Shown here one piece after another: positions 19,004-28,040 of a stretch of 64,000 nucleotides of DNA. The stretch comes from Achromobacter piechaudii NBRC 102461. GTDB lineage: Bacteria > Pseudomonadota > Gammaproteobacteria > Burkholderiales > Burkholderiaceae_B. The translations under genes and the position numbers were made by a program. Where the stretch lies: positions 1-64,000 of the forward strand of contig NZ_BCTK01000005.1 in NCBI RefSeq assembly GCF_001571245.1. The letters are read 5' to 3'. The notes beneath the pieces were generated by a model. That model was not told the origin of the DNA. It worked only from the letters and a program-made list of their open reading frames with translations, and searched no databases. Each line of letters begins with the position of its first letter. The first letter of the stretch is position 1.

Positions 19004-19440
19004 TCGAATGCTCCTTGTGCGAGGGGGGAAGCCGCTGCTTTGCAGCCGCAACTGCCGTAGAGCACCAGGCTGTAGGAGTCCAGCAGGAAGCCGCGCCGCT
19101 TGGCGATCTTGCGCACCAATTGCGTTATGGCGGGGTCGCTGGATTCCAGTATCTGCCCGCATTGCGTGCAGACCAGATGGTCGTGTTGCCCTTTGTCGTT
19201 GAGCTCGAACACGGTGTTGTGCGCGTCGAGCTGAGTCCGTTTGAGCAGTCCCGCGTCTTCAAGTTGCGTGATCACGCGATAAACCGTGGCAAGGCCGATG
19301 CTGCTGCGGTCGGAGATCAGATTGCGGTAGACGTCGGCCGCGCTCATGTGTTGATCCGCATGCCGATAGAACAGGTCCAGAATCTTCAAGCGGGGGAAAG
19401 TGGCTTTGATGCCGGCGTCGCGCAGCCGCGTGGTGTCCAT
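19000..19440 (-). CDS. Fur family metal-dependent transcriptional regulator
   Basis: The 146-residue repressor has an N-terminal winged helix (LKATFPRLKILDLF-type start, SIGLATVYRVITQLEDAGLL near residue 55) and a C-terminal dimerisation/metal domain. That domain carries HDHLVCTQCGQILE near residue 90 and a second cysteine pair, GSCGC, near residue 130, the structural zinc site. Length and motifs fit Fur itself or a close paralogue. It heads a two-gene operon and a Fur-box-like palindrome lies 38 bases upstream, so it is likely autoregulated. Whether it is the main Fur of the cell cannot be decided here. Confidence 0.88.
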   Translation of the reverse strand: MDTTRLRDAGIKATFPRLKILDLFYRHADQHMSAADVYRNLISDRSSIGLATVYRVITQLEDAGLLKRTQLDAHNTVFELNDKGQHDHLVCTQCGQILESSDPAITQLVRKIAKRRGFLLDSYSLVLYGSCGCKAAASPLAQGAFE

Positions 19441-19477
19441 AAGATTTCTCCGTTCGGGAGGCTGATACCCGACTGAT

Positions 19478-19496
19478 GAGAATGATGTACATTTTC
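19478..19496. promoter_or_regulatory. Fur-box-like operator between fur and araC genes
   Basis: GAGAATGATGTACATTTTC matches the classical 19-base Fur consensus at 14 of 19 positions by my count. It lies in the 108-base gap between the divergent Fur-family and AraC-family genes, so it could control both. Confidence 0.6.
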
Positions 19497-19548
19497 AACA
19501 CCGCCCGCTTGCGGGAACCTGTCAACCTGTACCTCAAACTTGCCAACC

Positions 19549-20334
19549 ATGCTTCACATGGCTATCGCGAATGCGCGTCCTGATACGCTGCTGACGCCGT
19601 TCAGCGTGCACGGCCGGCGCGTCTCCAAGGGCATCGCCGTGCCCTTGCATGTGCACGACGAAGGCATGCTGGTGCTGGTGCATGAGGGCTTGGTTGTGGT
19701 GCAGGTCGACACCCAGATCTGGACCGTGCTGCCGGGCAGTGTGGGCTGGATTCCCCCTGACACGCCGCATGGCGCGCGGTGGTTCGGCGATGCGCGCGGC
19801 TCCTTCCTGTATGTGCGGCGAGACGCCTGCAACCGTCTGCCGGCGCAATGCCGGTCATGGCCTTCCTCCAGGCTCATCGACGCGTTGATCGACCGCTTCA
19901 CCACCAGCCAGGCGGGTGAAACCTCCGACGCCTATCTGTCGCAGCTGTTCGACGTGCTGCTGCAAGAACTGAACGCGCGCACGCATACGCCGCAACTGCT
20001 GCCCATGCCGGCTGACGCGCGCTTGCAGGATCTGGCCAACTCGCTGCTGGATACGCCCGACGACATGGCGGGCATCGATGAATGGGCGCAGCGGCTGAAC
20101 ATGTCATCGCGCACGTTGATGCGGCGGTTTCGGCACGAGACGGGTGTGACGCTGGGGCAGTGGCGGCAGCGGGCGCGCCTGTTGCGCGCGCTGGAACTGC
20201 TATGCCGGGGCGGCTCGGTGACTCAGGCGGCGCTGTCGGTCGGATACGAAAGCACCAGCGCGTTCATCGGCAGTTTCCGTGCGGCCTTCGGCATGACGCC
20301 CACGCGCTATGTGGCGGGGCTTGGGCCGCATTGA
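19549..20334 (+). CDS. AraC family transcriptional regulator with cupin sensor domain
   Basis: The 261-residue protein has an N-terminal cupin-like domain (HVHDEGMLVLVHEG, then GWIPPDTPHGARW, residues ~30-95) and a C-terminal double helix-turn-helix DNA-binding domain (~165-261: WAQRLNMSSRTLMRRFRHET and AALSVGYESTSAFIGSFRAAF). Start is taken at ATG 19549; ATG 19558 is a close alternative. It is divergent from the Fur-family gene across a Fur-box-like site. In many proteobacteria AraC regulators under Fur control siderophore or heme uptake, but no such genes are visible here. Confidence 0.9.
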   Translation: MLHMAIANARPDTLLTPFSVHGRRVSKGIAVPLHVHDEGMLVLVHEGLVVVQVDTQIWTVLPGSVGWIPPDTPHGARWFGDARGSFLYVRRDACNRLPAQCRSWPSSRLIDALIDRFTTSQAGETSDAYLSQLFDVLLQELNARTHTPQLLPMPADARLQDLANSLLDTPDDMAGIDEWAQRLNMSSRTLMRRFRHETGVTLGQWRQRARLLRALELLCRGGSVTQAALSVGYESTSAFIGSFRAAFGMTPTRYVAGLGPH

Positions 20335-20345
20335 GCGAGCAAGGT

Positions 20346-20807
20346 CTACGCGGCAGCGGGTTGGTCCGGATGCATCGGGCCTTGCGGGTCGTTTTCCGCA
20401 TCGGGCCGTGGCGCAACCGGAGGCAGGCCCAGGCCGGCGCGCAGGCGCTGGCAGTCCGGATTGGGTGAGCCGTCAGGCATCCAGATGTCGAATTCCCGAC
20501 ACGGAGTCGGGCGGTTTTCGTAGATGGCGCAGTGGATGCCGGGCTTGCCCAATTCGCCGCGCAGCGAAATGCAGCGGCCGCCGCCCATTTCGGTGCCTTT
20601 CATGCAGGCGCGCAGGGGGCTCATCTGCGTGACCAGCTCCACTGGCACCTGGCCTCCGTTTTCGCCCGCCAATTCGCCGCAGTAGAACGACACCCGAAAG
20701 TGCGCGCAGCAAGCGCCGCAGTCCAGGCAAGGATTGGCGTCAGGCTTGTCGCCGGCCAGGACGGCGGGCGACACAAACGTCAGAACAACGGTCTCTAGCA
20801 GCGACAT
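20346..20807 (-). CDS. YkgJ family cysteine cluster protein
   Basis: The 153-residue protein has the CLDCGACC block near residue 25, followed by FYCGE, ACMKG, RCISL, CAIYENRP and PCREF, the spaced cysteines of the YkgJ/CxxCxxCC family that are proposed to bind a metal or iron-sulfur cluster. The biochemical role is unknown. ATG 20807 (MSLLETVVLTF) is chosen because upstream codons do not look conserved. It is convergent with the AraC gene, with only 11 bases between stops. Confidence 0.85.
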   Translation of the reverse strand: MSLLETVVLTFVSPAVLAGDKPDANPCLDCGACCAHFRVSFYCGELAGENGGQVPVELVTQMSPLRACMKGTEMGGGRCISLRGELGKPGIHCAIYENRPTPCREFDIWMPDGSPNPDCQRLRAGLGLPPVAPRPDAENDPQGPMHPDQPAAA

Positions 20808-20855
20808 GGGAGGGGCGGAAGTTTGCAAGCCGGCACGGCCCCGGCGAAGACGCAA

Positions 20856-20882
20856 AACGGGCTTGCGTGGTGCAAGCCCGTT
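20856..20882 (-). terminator. Terminator-like hairpin in the leader of the YkgJ-type gene
   Basis: An 11-base-pair perfect stem (AACGGGCTTGC and its complement, 5-base loop) is followed by TTTT only when read on the minus strand. It lies 48 bases before the start of the YkgJ-type gene, so it would act as a leader attenuator or end a short upstream RNA. Confidence 0.45.
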
Positions 20883-21025
20883 CAGGATCCGGGGTGCGCG
20901 CGGACGGGGCCGGCACGGGATTAGAGGCGCAAATAATAGCTGGATTCGGGCTGCGGCTACTACGACTTTTTTCAGGGACGTTGCTGCGGTAGCATCGGTG
21001 CCTGACCGCAGCCTGGAGCCTTACC

Positions 21026-21631
21026 TTGCAAGCCAAAAATGATTTCCCCGACGGCCTGGCCCGTTGCGGCTGGGTGGATACCTCCGCCGAATACATGGCG
21101 TATCACGATACCGAATGGGGCCGCCCGCAGGGTGATGATCGCGCGCTCTTCGAACAGCTGTGCCTGGAAGGCTTTCAGTCGGGCCTCAGTTGGCGCACCA
21201 TCCTGAACAAACGGCAGGCGTTCCGTCGCGCCTTCGCCAATTTCGATCCCGCCCGCGTGGCGAAGTTTGGCGACAAAGAAATCCAGGCGTTGCTGGCCGA
21301 CGCCGGTATCGTGCGGCATCGGGGCAAGATCGAAGCCGTGATCAACAACGCGGGGCGCGCGCTGGAAATGATCGACAGGGAAGGGTCGTTGGCCGCGTTT
21401 TTCTGGCGCTTCGAAGCGCCGGATGGCGCGCCGTCCACGTTGGGGGGGTCTACTTCCGAACAGTCCATCGCCCTGTCCAAGGCCTTGAAGAAGCTGGGCT
21501 GGAAGTTCGTCGGGCCCACCACCGTCTATGCGTTCATGCAATCGGTGGGCATGGTCAACGATCACAATCCGGGCTGCCATTGCCACGCGCCCAGCGCTGC
21601 GGCGCGTAAGAGTTTTTCTCGGCCTCGTTGA
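21026..21631 (+). CDS. tag: DNA-3-methyladenine glycosylase I
   Basis: The 201-residue base-excision repair enzyme removes 3-methyladenine from alkylated DNA. Close matches to E. coli Tag are RCGWVDTSAEYMAYHDTEWG at the N-terminus, CLEGFQSGLSW, DAGIIRH-type block DAGIVRHRGKIEAVI, LSKALKKLGWKFVGPTT and the C-terminal zinc ligands in VNDHNPGCHCH. Start is TTG 21026, with GGAG 8 bases upstream; there is no in-frame ATG before the conserved region. It shares a promoter region with the divergent YkgJ-type gene. Confidence 0.95.
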   Translation: MQAKNDFPDGLARCGWVDTSAEYMAYHDTEWGRPQGDDRALFEQLCLEGFQSGLSWRTILNKRQAFRRAFANFDPARVAKFGDKEIQALLADAGIVRHRGKIEAVINNAGRALEMIDREGSLAAFFWRFEAPDGAPSTLGGSTSEQSIALSKALKKLGWKFVGPTTVYAFMQSVGMVNDHNPGCHCHAPSAAARKSFSRPR

Positions 21632-21698
21632 TCGGGGCTTAGTGAGGCTGGGCGGCGCGGCGATTGAAAGCGCCGCCCGTGTTGGCGTGGTGGGTATC

Positions 21699-21775
21699 GG
21701 TGCGCGGTGCAAACCGGCGCGGTGCACACCGGCGCGATGCGAATCGGCGCGGTGCGAACCGGTGCGATGCTACCG
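21699..21775. repeat. 15-base tandem repeat between convergent genes
   Basis: About five imperfect copies of GGCGCGGTGCRAACC run in exact 15-base register (units at 21716, 21731, 21746 and 21761, with a partial one before). They fill the gap between tag and the sulfatase-fold gene and just reach the latter's stop codon. Confidence 0.75.
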
Positions 21776-23674
21776 CGCGACCACCTCGGGGGTGTGGCCG
21801 GGCAGGCAGTAACGCCCCTCGCGGTAAGCCCAGCTGGGCCATAGCGCATGCGCCAGTGCTTCGGTAGCCAGTTCCGGGTTCAGCGCAACGGGGGCATAGT
21901 CTTCGGGCGCCGTGTATCGGTACTGCACCGGCGTCTTGCTGGGCGCCAGCACCAGCAGGTCGTTTTCCTTCAAATACCCGTAGGTGTTGTCGTACTGCAT
22001 GATGGCGCGGCCGGGGCTGCTGCGCGTCAGGTCATGTCCGATCATCGGGTGTTCGGTATCCACGCCAATCAGCGACAGCAAGGTGGGCGGCAGATCGATC
22101 TGGCTGATCAGGCGATCGTCGCGGCGCGCTTCGATGCCCGCACCCAGAATGACGGCCGGGATATGGAAATGGCGCACGGGCACAAGGCTGGCGCCGAACA
22201 CGCGCGAATCATGGTCGGCCGCGATCAGGAATACCGTGTTCTCCCAATAGGGCGAAGCCTTGGCGCGTTCAAAGAACCGGCCCAGCGCCCAATCTGCATA
22301 GCGCACCGTGTTTTCCACGGTAGCGGGGTTGCCTTCCGTCTGGATGCGGCCGGCCGGGTATTCCCACGGCGTATGGTTCGATACGCTGAACGCCAGCGTG
22401 AAGGTTGGCTGGTCGCCGTCTTCGCGCAGCAGGCGATCCAACTGGTTGAACATGTCTTCGTCCGACGCGCCCCAGGTGCCCACGAAGGCGGGGTCGACGA
22501 AGTCGGCTCGGTCAACGATCTGCTTGAAGCCGTTGCCCAGGAAGAAGCCCTTCATGTTGTCGAAGTGCGATTCGCCGCCGTAGATGAAGCGCGAATGGTA
22601 GCCATGACGGCCCAGCAGATCGGCCAGCGAGAAAAACCCGCGCTGTGAGCGGGGCAGCTTCAACACAGCCTGTGCCGGCGTAGGCAGGAATCCGGTCACG
22701 ACGGCTTCCAGTCCGCGCACCGAGCGGGTGCCCGTTGCATAGGCCCGCGTGAACGCCCAGGCGTCGCGCGCGAGCGCGTCCAGTTCGGGCGTCAGGTTGG
22801 CGCCACCCAGGCCGGCGCAGTACTGCGCGCCCAGGCTTTCTTCAAGAATGATCACCAGATTCAACGGCCGCGACGTTTTGCGCGTGGCCGGCTGGAGATG
22901 CAGGCTGGGGTAATCGGGGTTGGCGGGCGGATTGGGCAGGCCGGATTGTTCCAGCACCAGCGCGTGCATCTTGGCCTCGTCCATGCCGCCGTACACGGCC
23001 GACGCGGACTTTTCGTTCTTCATGCTGTAGACGGCGTAAAACACGTTGTAGAGCGAATTGAGCGCCAGCGTGTTGAGCATGCCGTCCGAGCAATACGCCA
23101 CCGACGACGGATTGATCGGGCGATGGCCCAGCGTGCCACGGATCGCCAGGATGACCACCGCGAGAATCGCGACGCTGGCAAGGGGCATCTGCCACCAGGT
23201 CAGTTGCGCATCGGGTTGCGCATGCCCGAACAGGCTGAATGCGCCCCATCCGATAAGCGCCAAGGCGCCAAAGCCGCCAATCAGCGCAAGCTTGTAGCCG
23301 CGCCACAGCATGCCCGAGACTTCGCGCGGATGCTTCAGGTATTCCACGAACAGCCGATTCGGCCGGGAGTCATATTCCAGGATGAAGGGCGGGGAAGCCA
23401 CTTCCAGGAAGGCCAGCAGGATGAAGGCCACCAGATACCAATAGCCGGCAATCGAGGCCGCAATCGGGAAGTGACCAAAAAAGGGCGACAGCACGGCGGG
23501 CAGCGCGGCCAGCACGGCGATCTGATGCGCGTCGATGCGCAGGCCACCTAACAACAACGGGAACAGTCCGCCGGCATTACGCACGCGCTGCCATTGCCAG
23601 GCGGCCAGCGCCAAGCGGCTCAACGTCAGCAGCGCGAATGCCGCCACCACGAAAATCAAGGTTGAATGCCGCAT
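21770..23674 (-). CDS. LTA synthase/sulfatase-fold membrane phosphotransferase
   Basis: The 634-residue protein starts at ATG 23674 with GGAGG just upstream. It has about five N-terminal transmembrane helices (first LIFVVAAFALLTLSRLALAA) and a periplasmic alkaline-phosphatase-fold domain from ~residue 270. Active-site elements resemble LtaS/OpgB enzymes: IILEESLG (metal Glu), TGTRSVRG (nucleophile Thr region), SNHTPWEYP (His) and AADHDSR (Asp-His pair). Gram-negative members transfer phosphoglycerol or phosphoethanolamine to glucans or lipids. The substrate here is not predictable. The gene is divergent from asmA. Confidence 0.88.
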   Translation of the reverse strand: MRHSTLIFVVAAFALLTLSRLALAAWQWQRVRNAGGLFPLLLGGLRIDAHQIAVLAALPAVLSPFFGHFPIAASIAGYWYLVAFILLAFLEVASPPFILEYDSRPNRLFVEYLKHPREVSGMLWRGYKLALIGGFGALALIGWGAFSLFGHAQPDAQLTWWQMPLASVAILAVVILAIRGTLGHRPINPSSVAYCSDGMLNTLALNSLYNVFYAVYSMKNEKSASAVYGGMDEAKMHALVLEQSGLPNPPANPDYPSLHLQPATRKTSRPLNLVIILEESLGAQYCAGLGGANLTPELDALARDAWAFTRAYATGTRSVRGLEAVVTGFLPTPAQAVLKLPRSQRGFFSLADLLGRHGYHSRFIYGGESHFDNMKGFFLGNGFKQIVDRADFVDPAFVGTWGASDEDMFNQLDRLLREDGDQPTFTLAFSVSNHTPWEYPAGRIQTEGNPATVENTVRYADWALGRFFERAKASPYWENTVFLIAADHDSRVFGASLVPVRHFHIPAVILGAGIEARRDDRLISQIDLPPTLLSLIGVDTEHPMIGHDLTRSSPGRAIMQYDNTYGYLKENDLLVLAPSKTPVQYRYTAPEDYAPVALNPELATEALAHALWPSWAYREGRYCLPGHTPEVVAR

Positions 23675-24027
23675 GGGGCCTCCAGGTTGTTCTGCATCCG
23701 GCCCGGTAGGGCTAAACAAATCTTGCGGGCATTGGATCAGGGGCCGCGTGGAAAATTCAGCAATTCCAGCGCCCGACCGCCTGGATCCGGGCCTGGCGCA
23801 TTTCGCTTTGTAACCGCTCTGCGTCCACGTCGACTGTGCCAGGCACGCCGCATGCTGCATCCAGCAACGCGGCCGGCGCGATGCCGTCCACCCCATGCCG
23901 TCTTCGGATGAAAGATCCGCACACATTATGGGGCCGGCAAGCTTAACCGTTTCCATGGGCCGCGATACCCTTGTTGATAAACAGGGTCGGCGGTCAGGGG
24001 TCGGCCACAACGCCAAGGATGATAGCC
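23675..24027. other. Divergent promoter gap between the sulfatase-fold gene and asmA
   Basis: About 350 bases without a gene. The two flanking genes point away from each other, so both promoters should be here. No convincing operator, repeat or RNA was seen. Confidence 0.5.
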
Positions 24028-26103
24028 ATGACGCGAACAAGAAAAATAGCGATCGGAATTGTAGGGGCTCTGGCCCTGCTCGTGCTGGTACTCGTGGTGT
24101 TCATCGCCACCTTTGACTGGAACCGCGCCAAGCCGATGATCAACGAGCGCGCCAGCGCCGCCATCGGCCGCCCCTTCGCCATCAATGGCGACCTAAGCGT
24201 CAAATGGCAACGCGAGCCCGCCGAAGGCGGCTGGCGGGCCTGGCTGCCTTGGCCGCATTTCATTGCCAACGACATTTCCGTGGGCAATGCGCCGTGGGCG
24301 AAAGCGCCGACCTTCGCCACGCTCAAGCGGGGAGAATTCAGCCTGGCGCCGCTACCGCTGCTGCGCCAACGCGTCGTCATCCGCAGAATTCAGCTGACCG
24401 AGCCCGCCGCTGACTTGCAACGCCTGGCCGATGGCCGCGCCAACTGGGAGTTCACGCTGCCGGAATCGGGCGAGCCCTCGCCTTGGGTGCTGGACATCAA
24501 CGAGATCGGATTCGACAAGGGTCGGGTCGCCTACGTCGACGAAATGCTGCAAGCCGACCTGACGGTGCTGGTGGATCCGCTCGGTAAACCCGTGCCTTTC
24601 GCCGACGTGGCGGGCGCCGCGTTCGCGCCGCAGGACGGGCAGTCGCCCGCGCCGCGCGACTATGTCTTCGGATGGAGCGTCGAGGGCAAGTACAAAGGAC
24701 TGCCGACCAAGGGCGAGGGCAAGGTGGGCGGCATGCTTGCCCTGCAAGATCCAAAGCAGCCGTTCCCGGTGCAGGCTGACGTGGCCGTCGGTGGCACTAA
24801 AGCGTCCGTCGCTGGCACCGTGACCGACCCCGCCCATCTGGGCGCGCTGGACTTGCGCTTGAAGCTGGCCGGCTCGTCGATGGCGCAGTTGTACCCCTTG
24901 ACCGGTGTGACGCTGCCCGACACCCCGCCGTATTCCACCGATGGCCATCTGGTGGCCAAGCTGCAAAATCCCGGCGGCGCGGTATTCGACTACAAGGATT
25001 TCAACGGCAAGGTCGGCAACAGCGACCTGCACGGGGACATCAGCTTTGCCTTGGGCGCGCCTCGGCCCAAACTTACCGGCAAGCTGTCGTCCAAGCAGCT
25101 GCGCATGGTGGACCTGGGACCGCTGATCGGCGTGCCCGCCACTGGCACGGCCGCCGCGCCCGCCGACAAGGCCAAGGACGCGCCCGTCAAGCCCAAGGGC
25201 GGCAAGGTCCTGCCGACGCAGGCGTTTCGCACTGACCGCTGGCGCGACATGGACGCCGACGTCGCGCTGGATGCGGGACGCATCATCCACGACAGCAAGC
25301 TGCCCTTGTCCGACCTGTCGGTGCATGTGGTGTTGCAGGACGGCAAGCTGACGCTCGACCCGTTCCGCTTCGGCATGGCGGGCGGCAACATCAACGGCAC
25401 CATCAACCTGGACGGCACGAATGAGGCGATGACCGGCCGCGTCGACCTGCACGCGCGCCGCCTGCGCCTCAAGCAGTTGTTTCCTTCCGCCGAAGCGATG
25501 CAGAAGACGCTGGGCGAACTGAACGGCGACCTGGCCGTCAGCGGCACCGGCAATTCCGTGGCGGCCCTGCTGGGCACTTCCACCGGCGACGTGAAAATGC
25601 TGGTCAACGATGGCGTCATCAGCCGCAGCCTGATGGAGATCGCGGGCTTGAATGTGGGTAACTACATCGTGTCCAAACTGTTTGGCGATGACGAGGTCAA
25701 GATCAACTGCGGCGCGGCCGACCTGGCCATGAAGAATGGCGTGATGACGCCGCGCGTGTTCGTGTTCGATACCGAAAACGCGCTGATCACCATCACCGGC
25801 ACCGCCGACTTCAAGGACGAAAAGATAGACATGGACGTGACGCCGGACAGCAAGGGCTTTCGCATCTTTTCGCTGCGCTCGCCGCTGTACGTGCGCGGCA
25901 CCTTCGGCAATCCCGACGTCGGCGTGCACGTGGGGCCGCTGGCGGCGCGCGGCGCGGGGATGGTGGCGCTGGGGGTTCTGTTGACGCCCGCCGCCGGTTT
26001 GCTGGCCTTGATTGCGCCCAGCACCAACGACGAGAACGCTTGCGGTCCGTTGCTGGAACAGATGCGCAAGCCGCCGACGGCGCCCGCGCCGAAGGGCAAG
26101 TAG
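24028..26103 (+). CDS. AsmA family protein
   Basis: The 691-residue inner-membrane-anchored protein has an N-terminal helix (IAIGIVGALALLVLVLVVFIA) right after a short basic start, the AsmA N-terminal block DWNRAKPMINERASAAIGRPF and a C-terminal AsmA_2 region (VSGTGNSVAALLGTSTGDVK, INCGAADLAMKNGVM, residues ~490-600). AsmA-like proteins belong to the bridge-like lipid-transfer superfamily that moves phospholipid towards the outer membrane. ATG 24028 has AAGGA upstream at good spacing; ATG 24019 is a close alternative. Confidence 0.9.
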   Translation: MTRTRKIAIGIVGALALLVLVLVVFIATFDWNRAKPMINERASAAIGRPFAINGDLSVKWQREPAEGGWRAWLPWPHFIANDISVGNAPWAKAPTFATLKRGEFSLAPLPLLRQRVVIRRIQLTEPAADLQRLADGRANWEFTLPESGEPSPWVLDINEIGFDKGRVAYVDEMLQADLTVLVDPLGKPVPFADVAGAAFAPQDGQSPAPRDYVFGWSVEGKYKGLPTKGEGKVGGMLALQDPKQPFPVQADVAVGGTKASVAGTVTDPAHLGALDLRLKLAGSSMAQLYPLTGVTLPDTPPYSTDGHLVAKLQNPGGAVFDYKDFNGKVGNSDLHGDISFALGAPRPKLTGKLSSKQLRMVDLGPLIGVPATGTAAAPADKAKDAPVKPKGGKVLPTQAFRTDRWRDMDADVALDAGRIIHDSKLPLSDLSVHVVLQDGKLTLDPFRFGMAGGNINGTINLDGTNEAMTGRVDLHARRLRLKQLFPSAEAMQKTLGELNGDLAVSGTGNSVAALLGTSTGDVKMLVNDGVISRSLMEIAGLNVGNYIVSKLFGDDEVKINCGAADLAMKNGVMTPRVFVFDTENALITITGTADFKDEKIDMDVTPDSKGFRIFSLRSPLYVRGTFGNPDVGVHVGPLAARGAGMVALGVLLTPAAGLLALIAPSTNDENACGPLLEQMRKPPTAPAPKGK

Positions 26104-26159
26104 GCCGACTGAAAATCATGGACTCGCCCGCTCCGAAGCCAGGAGGGGCGAGGCAAGAC

Positions 26160-26386
26160 GCGGCATGCGGCACGCATGCCGCGCTGCATGCCTTCTTGCT
26201 GCGACAGGCAAGCCGCTATAAGCGGTCTTGCGTAAGGGCGAGCCTCGCAAGAGGCAAGCCTGAATAAGCAGCCGAGTGCAAAGGCAAGCGGTGCGAGAGG
26301 CAAGCCTCAATAAGCAGCCGAGCGCAAAGGTAAGCCTTGCGAGAGGCAAGCCTCAATAAGCAGCCGAGCGCAAAGGCAAACGGTGC
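26160..26386. repeat. Hairpin and four-unit 46-base tandem repeat between convergent genes
   Basis: A perfect 10-base-pair inverted repeat (GCGGCATGCG, 3-base loop, CGCATGCCGC) occupies 26160-26182. Four units of exactly 46 bases follow at 26203, 26249, 26295 and 26341; the first is degenerate and the last three nearly identical. A truncated fifth begins at 26387. No open frame of note runs through them. They fill the 330-base gap between asmA and the diguanylate cyclase gene. Confidence 0.8.
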
Positions 26387-26433
26387 GAGAGGCGCAACCC
26401 CGCCCGAGACCCAATCGGCTATCTGCAAAAACG

Positions 26434-28029
26434 CTATTGCGGCGGGCTTTGCCGCACGCCGCCCGGCGCGGAGTCGTCCGCGATGCATACCGCGTTGCGC
26501 CCATGATTCTTGGCGTGATAGAGCGCCTGGTCCGCGCGTCGGTAGACGGCCGCAAGCGTCGCGCCATGTTCGGGATAGCGCGCCACGCCCACCGATATCG
26601 TGATGCCCACGCCCACCGACTCCGTCGGCAGTCGTGCGGCGACACGCTGGCGCAGCCGCTCGGCGGCCGCTGCGGCCGATCGCAACGACGCGCCCGGCAT
26701 CAGCACGACGAATTCTTCGCCGCCCGCACGCGCCAGCGTGTCGCCCACGCGCGAGCCGTCGCTCATCACGGCCGCCAGCGCCTGCAAGGCGCGATCTCCC
26801 GCTGAATGGCCATAGCGGTCATTGATGGTCTTGAAGTGGTCGATGTCGATGGCCAGCAGCGCCACGGGGGACTCAGCGGCTTGCAACAATGCCATCGCCT
26901 CGTCCAGGCCGCGCCGGTTCAGGAGCCCGGTCAAGGTATCCGTCGTGCTTTCCCGCCGCAGGTCGCGGATCTTGTGATGGATCGACGCCAAGCCGATGAT
27001 CAGCGCGCGCTTGAGCTGCGTCGCTTCGAAATACCAGGACCGGACGTTGCGGATGCGCTCGGCTGAATCCGGGTCCTGGATACGCCTGGCGATACTGGCC
27101 AGCTCGCCCAGCGGACGAGCGATCCAGCCGGACAGCACCCAGATCGTCACGATCGCCAGCAACAGCAAGGGCAGCGTGTTGCGGGCGGTGGTCATCAGCA
27201 GGGCGCTCAGGGGCTGCAAGGTGCCGGCCACGGGCCGCTGCGCGATGATGCTCCAGCCGGTGCTGGGCACCGGCGCAAAACCCGCCAGCATGTCGCGCCC
27301 TTGCTCATCCGTGAACCGCATCTCGCCCGTCTCGCCGCGCCGGGCCGCTGCAAACAACGCGCTGTCTGGCGCCTTGTGGCCCAGCAGGCTGCGATCAGGG
27401 TGATAGATCAGCGTGCCGTTTCGGTCCACCACGTACAGGAAGGAGTCGTCGCGATAGAAATGCTTGTCCAGCAAGCGATCCAGCGCATTGTCTTCGTGCA
27501 GATACAGCGTGCCGGCGATATAGCCCAGGTAGCGGTAATCGCGCGAGAAAATCGGATGTGAATACAGGATCAGCCAACGGCCGTTGTTGGACTGATAAGG
27601 CTCGCTGATGGCCGGCTGCTGCGAGCGGATGGCCTCGCGAGACGGCTCGCTGGTCAGTTGCTGGCCCAGCAACTGCGGGTACGACGAGGACGCTGCGATC
27701 ACCTTGCCTGTCGGTGATACGACGACGGTGGAATTGAACTGGCCGAATTGATCTTGCTGCCTGCGCATTTCTTCGGCCATCAGCTCGGGGTGGGCTTCCA
27801 TGTCGGACAGCACGTCGGCGCTGTAGGCCAGGTAGCGGCGCACATCCGCCAGGAACAGGTCGGTGGTGACCGCCAGCTTTGACGCGTAGACGCGATTGAC
27901 CTCAAGCGCGTTTTGCAGGAGCAGGTCGCGCTGCACCAGATAGCTGGCGTGCAGGCCGCCCGCCAGCACCAGGATGACCGACAGCAGGCAGATCCAAAGG
28001 ATCAGGCGCCGAAGGTCGATGCGGAACAT
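26434..28029 (-). CDS. Cache-type sensor diguanylate cyclase
   Basis: The 531-residue inner-membrane protein synthesises c-di-GMP. It has a first helix (LILWICLLSVILVLAGGLHA), a periplasmic double-Cache-like sensor (~35-285), a second helix (TLPLLLLAIVTIWVLSGWIA), a HAMP segment and a C-terminal GGDEF domain. The catalytic motif is GGEEF at residue 436. An intact inhibitory RxxD I-site (RVGD, 427-430) lies exactly five residues before it, so product feedback is expected. Start ATG 28029 (MFRIDLRRL) lies 11 bases after the TetR stop, so the two genes form an operon. Confidence 0.92.
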   Translation of the reverse strand: MFRIDLRRLILWICLLSVILVLAGGLHASYLVQRDLLLQNALEVNRVYASKLAVTTDLFLADVRRYLAYSADVLSDMEAHPELMAEEMRRQQDQFGQFNSTVVVSPTGKVIAASSSYPQLLGQQLTSEPSREAIRSQQPAISEPYQSNNGRWLILYSHPIFSRDYRYLGYIAGTLYLHEDNALDRLLDKHFYRDDSFLYVVDRNGTLIYHPDRSLLGHKAPDSALFAAARRGETGEMRFTDEQGRDMLAGFAPVPSTGWSIIAQRPVAGTLQPLSALLMTTARNTLPLLLLAIVTIWVLSGWIARPLGELASIARRIQDPDSAERIRNVRSWYFEATQLKRALIIGLASIHHKIRDLRRESTTDTLTGLLNRRGLDEAMALLQAAESPVALLAIDIDHFKTINDRYGHSAGDRALQALAAVMSDGSRVGDTLARAGGEEFVVLMPGASLRSAAAAAERLRQRVAARLPTESVGVGITISVGVARYPEHGATLAAVYRRADQALYHAKNHGRNAVCIADDSAPGGVRQSPPQ

Positions 28030-28040
28030 GGCCGTATCCG

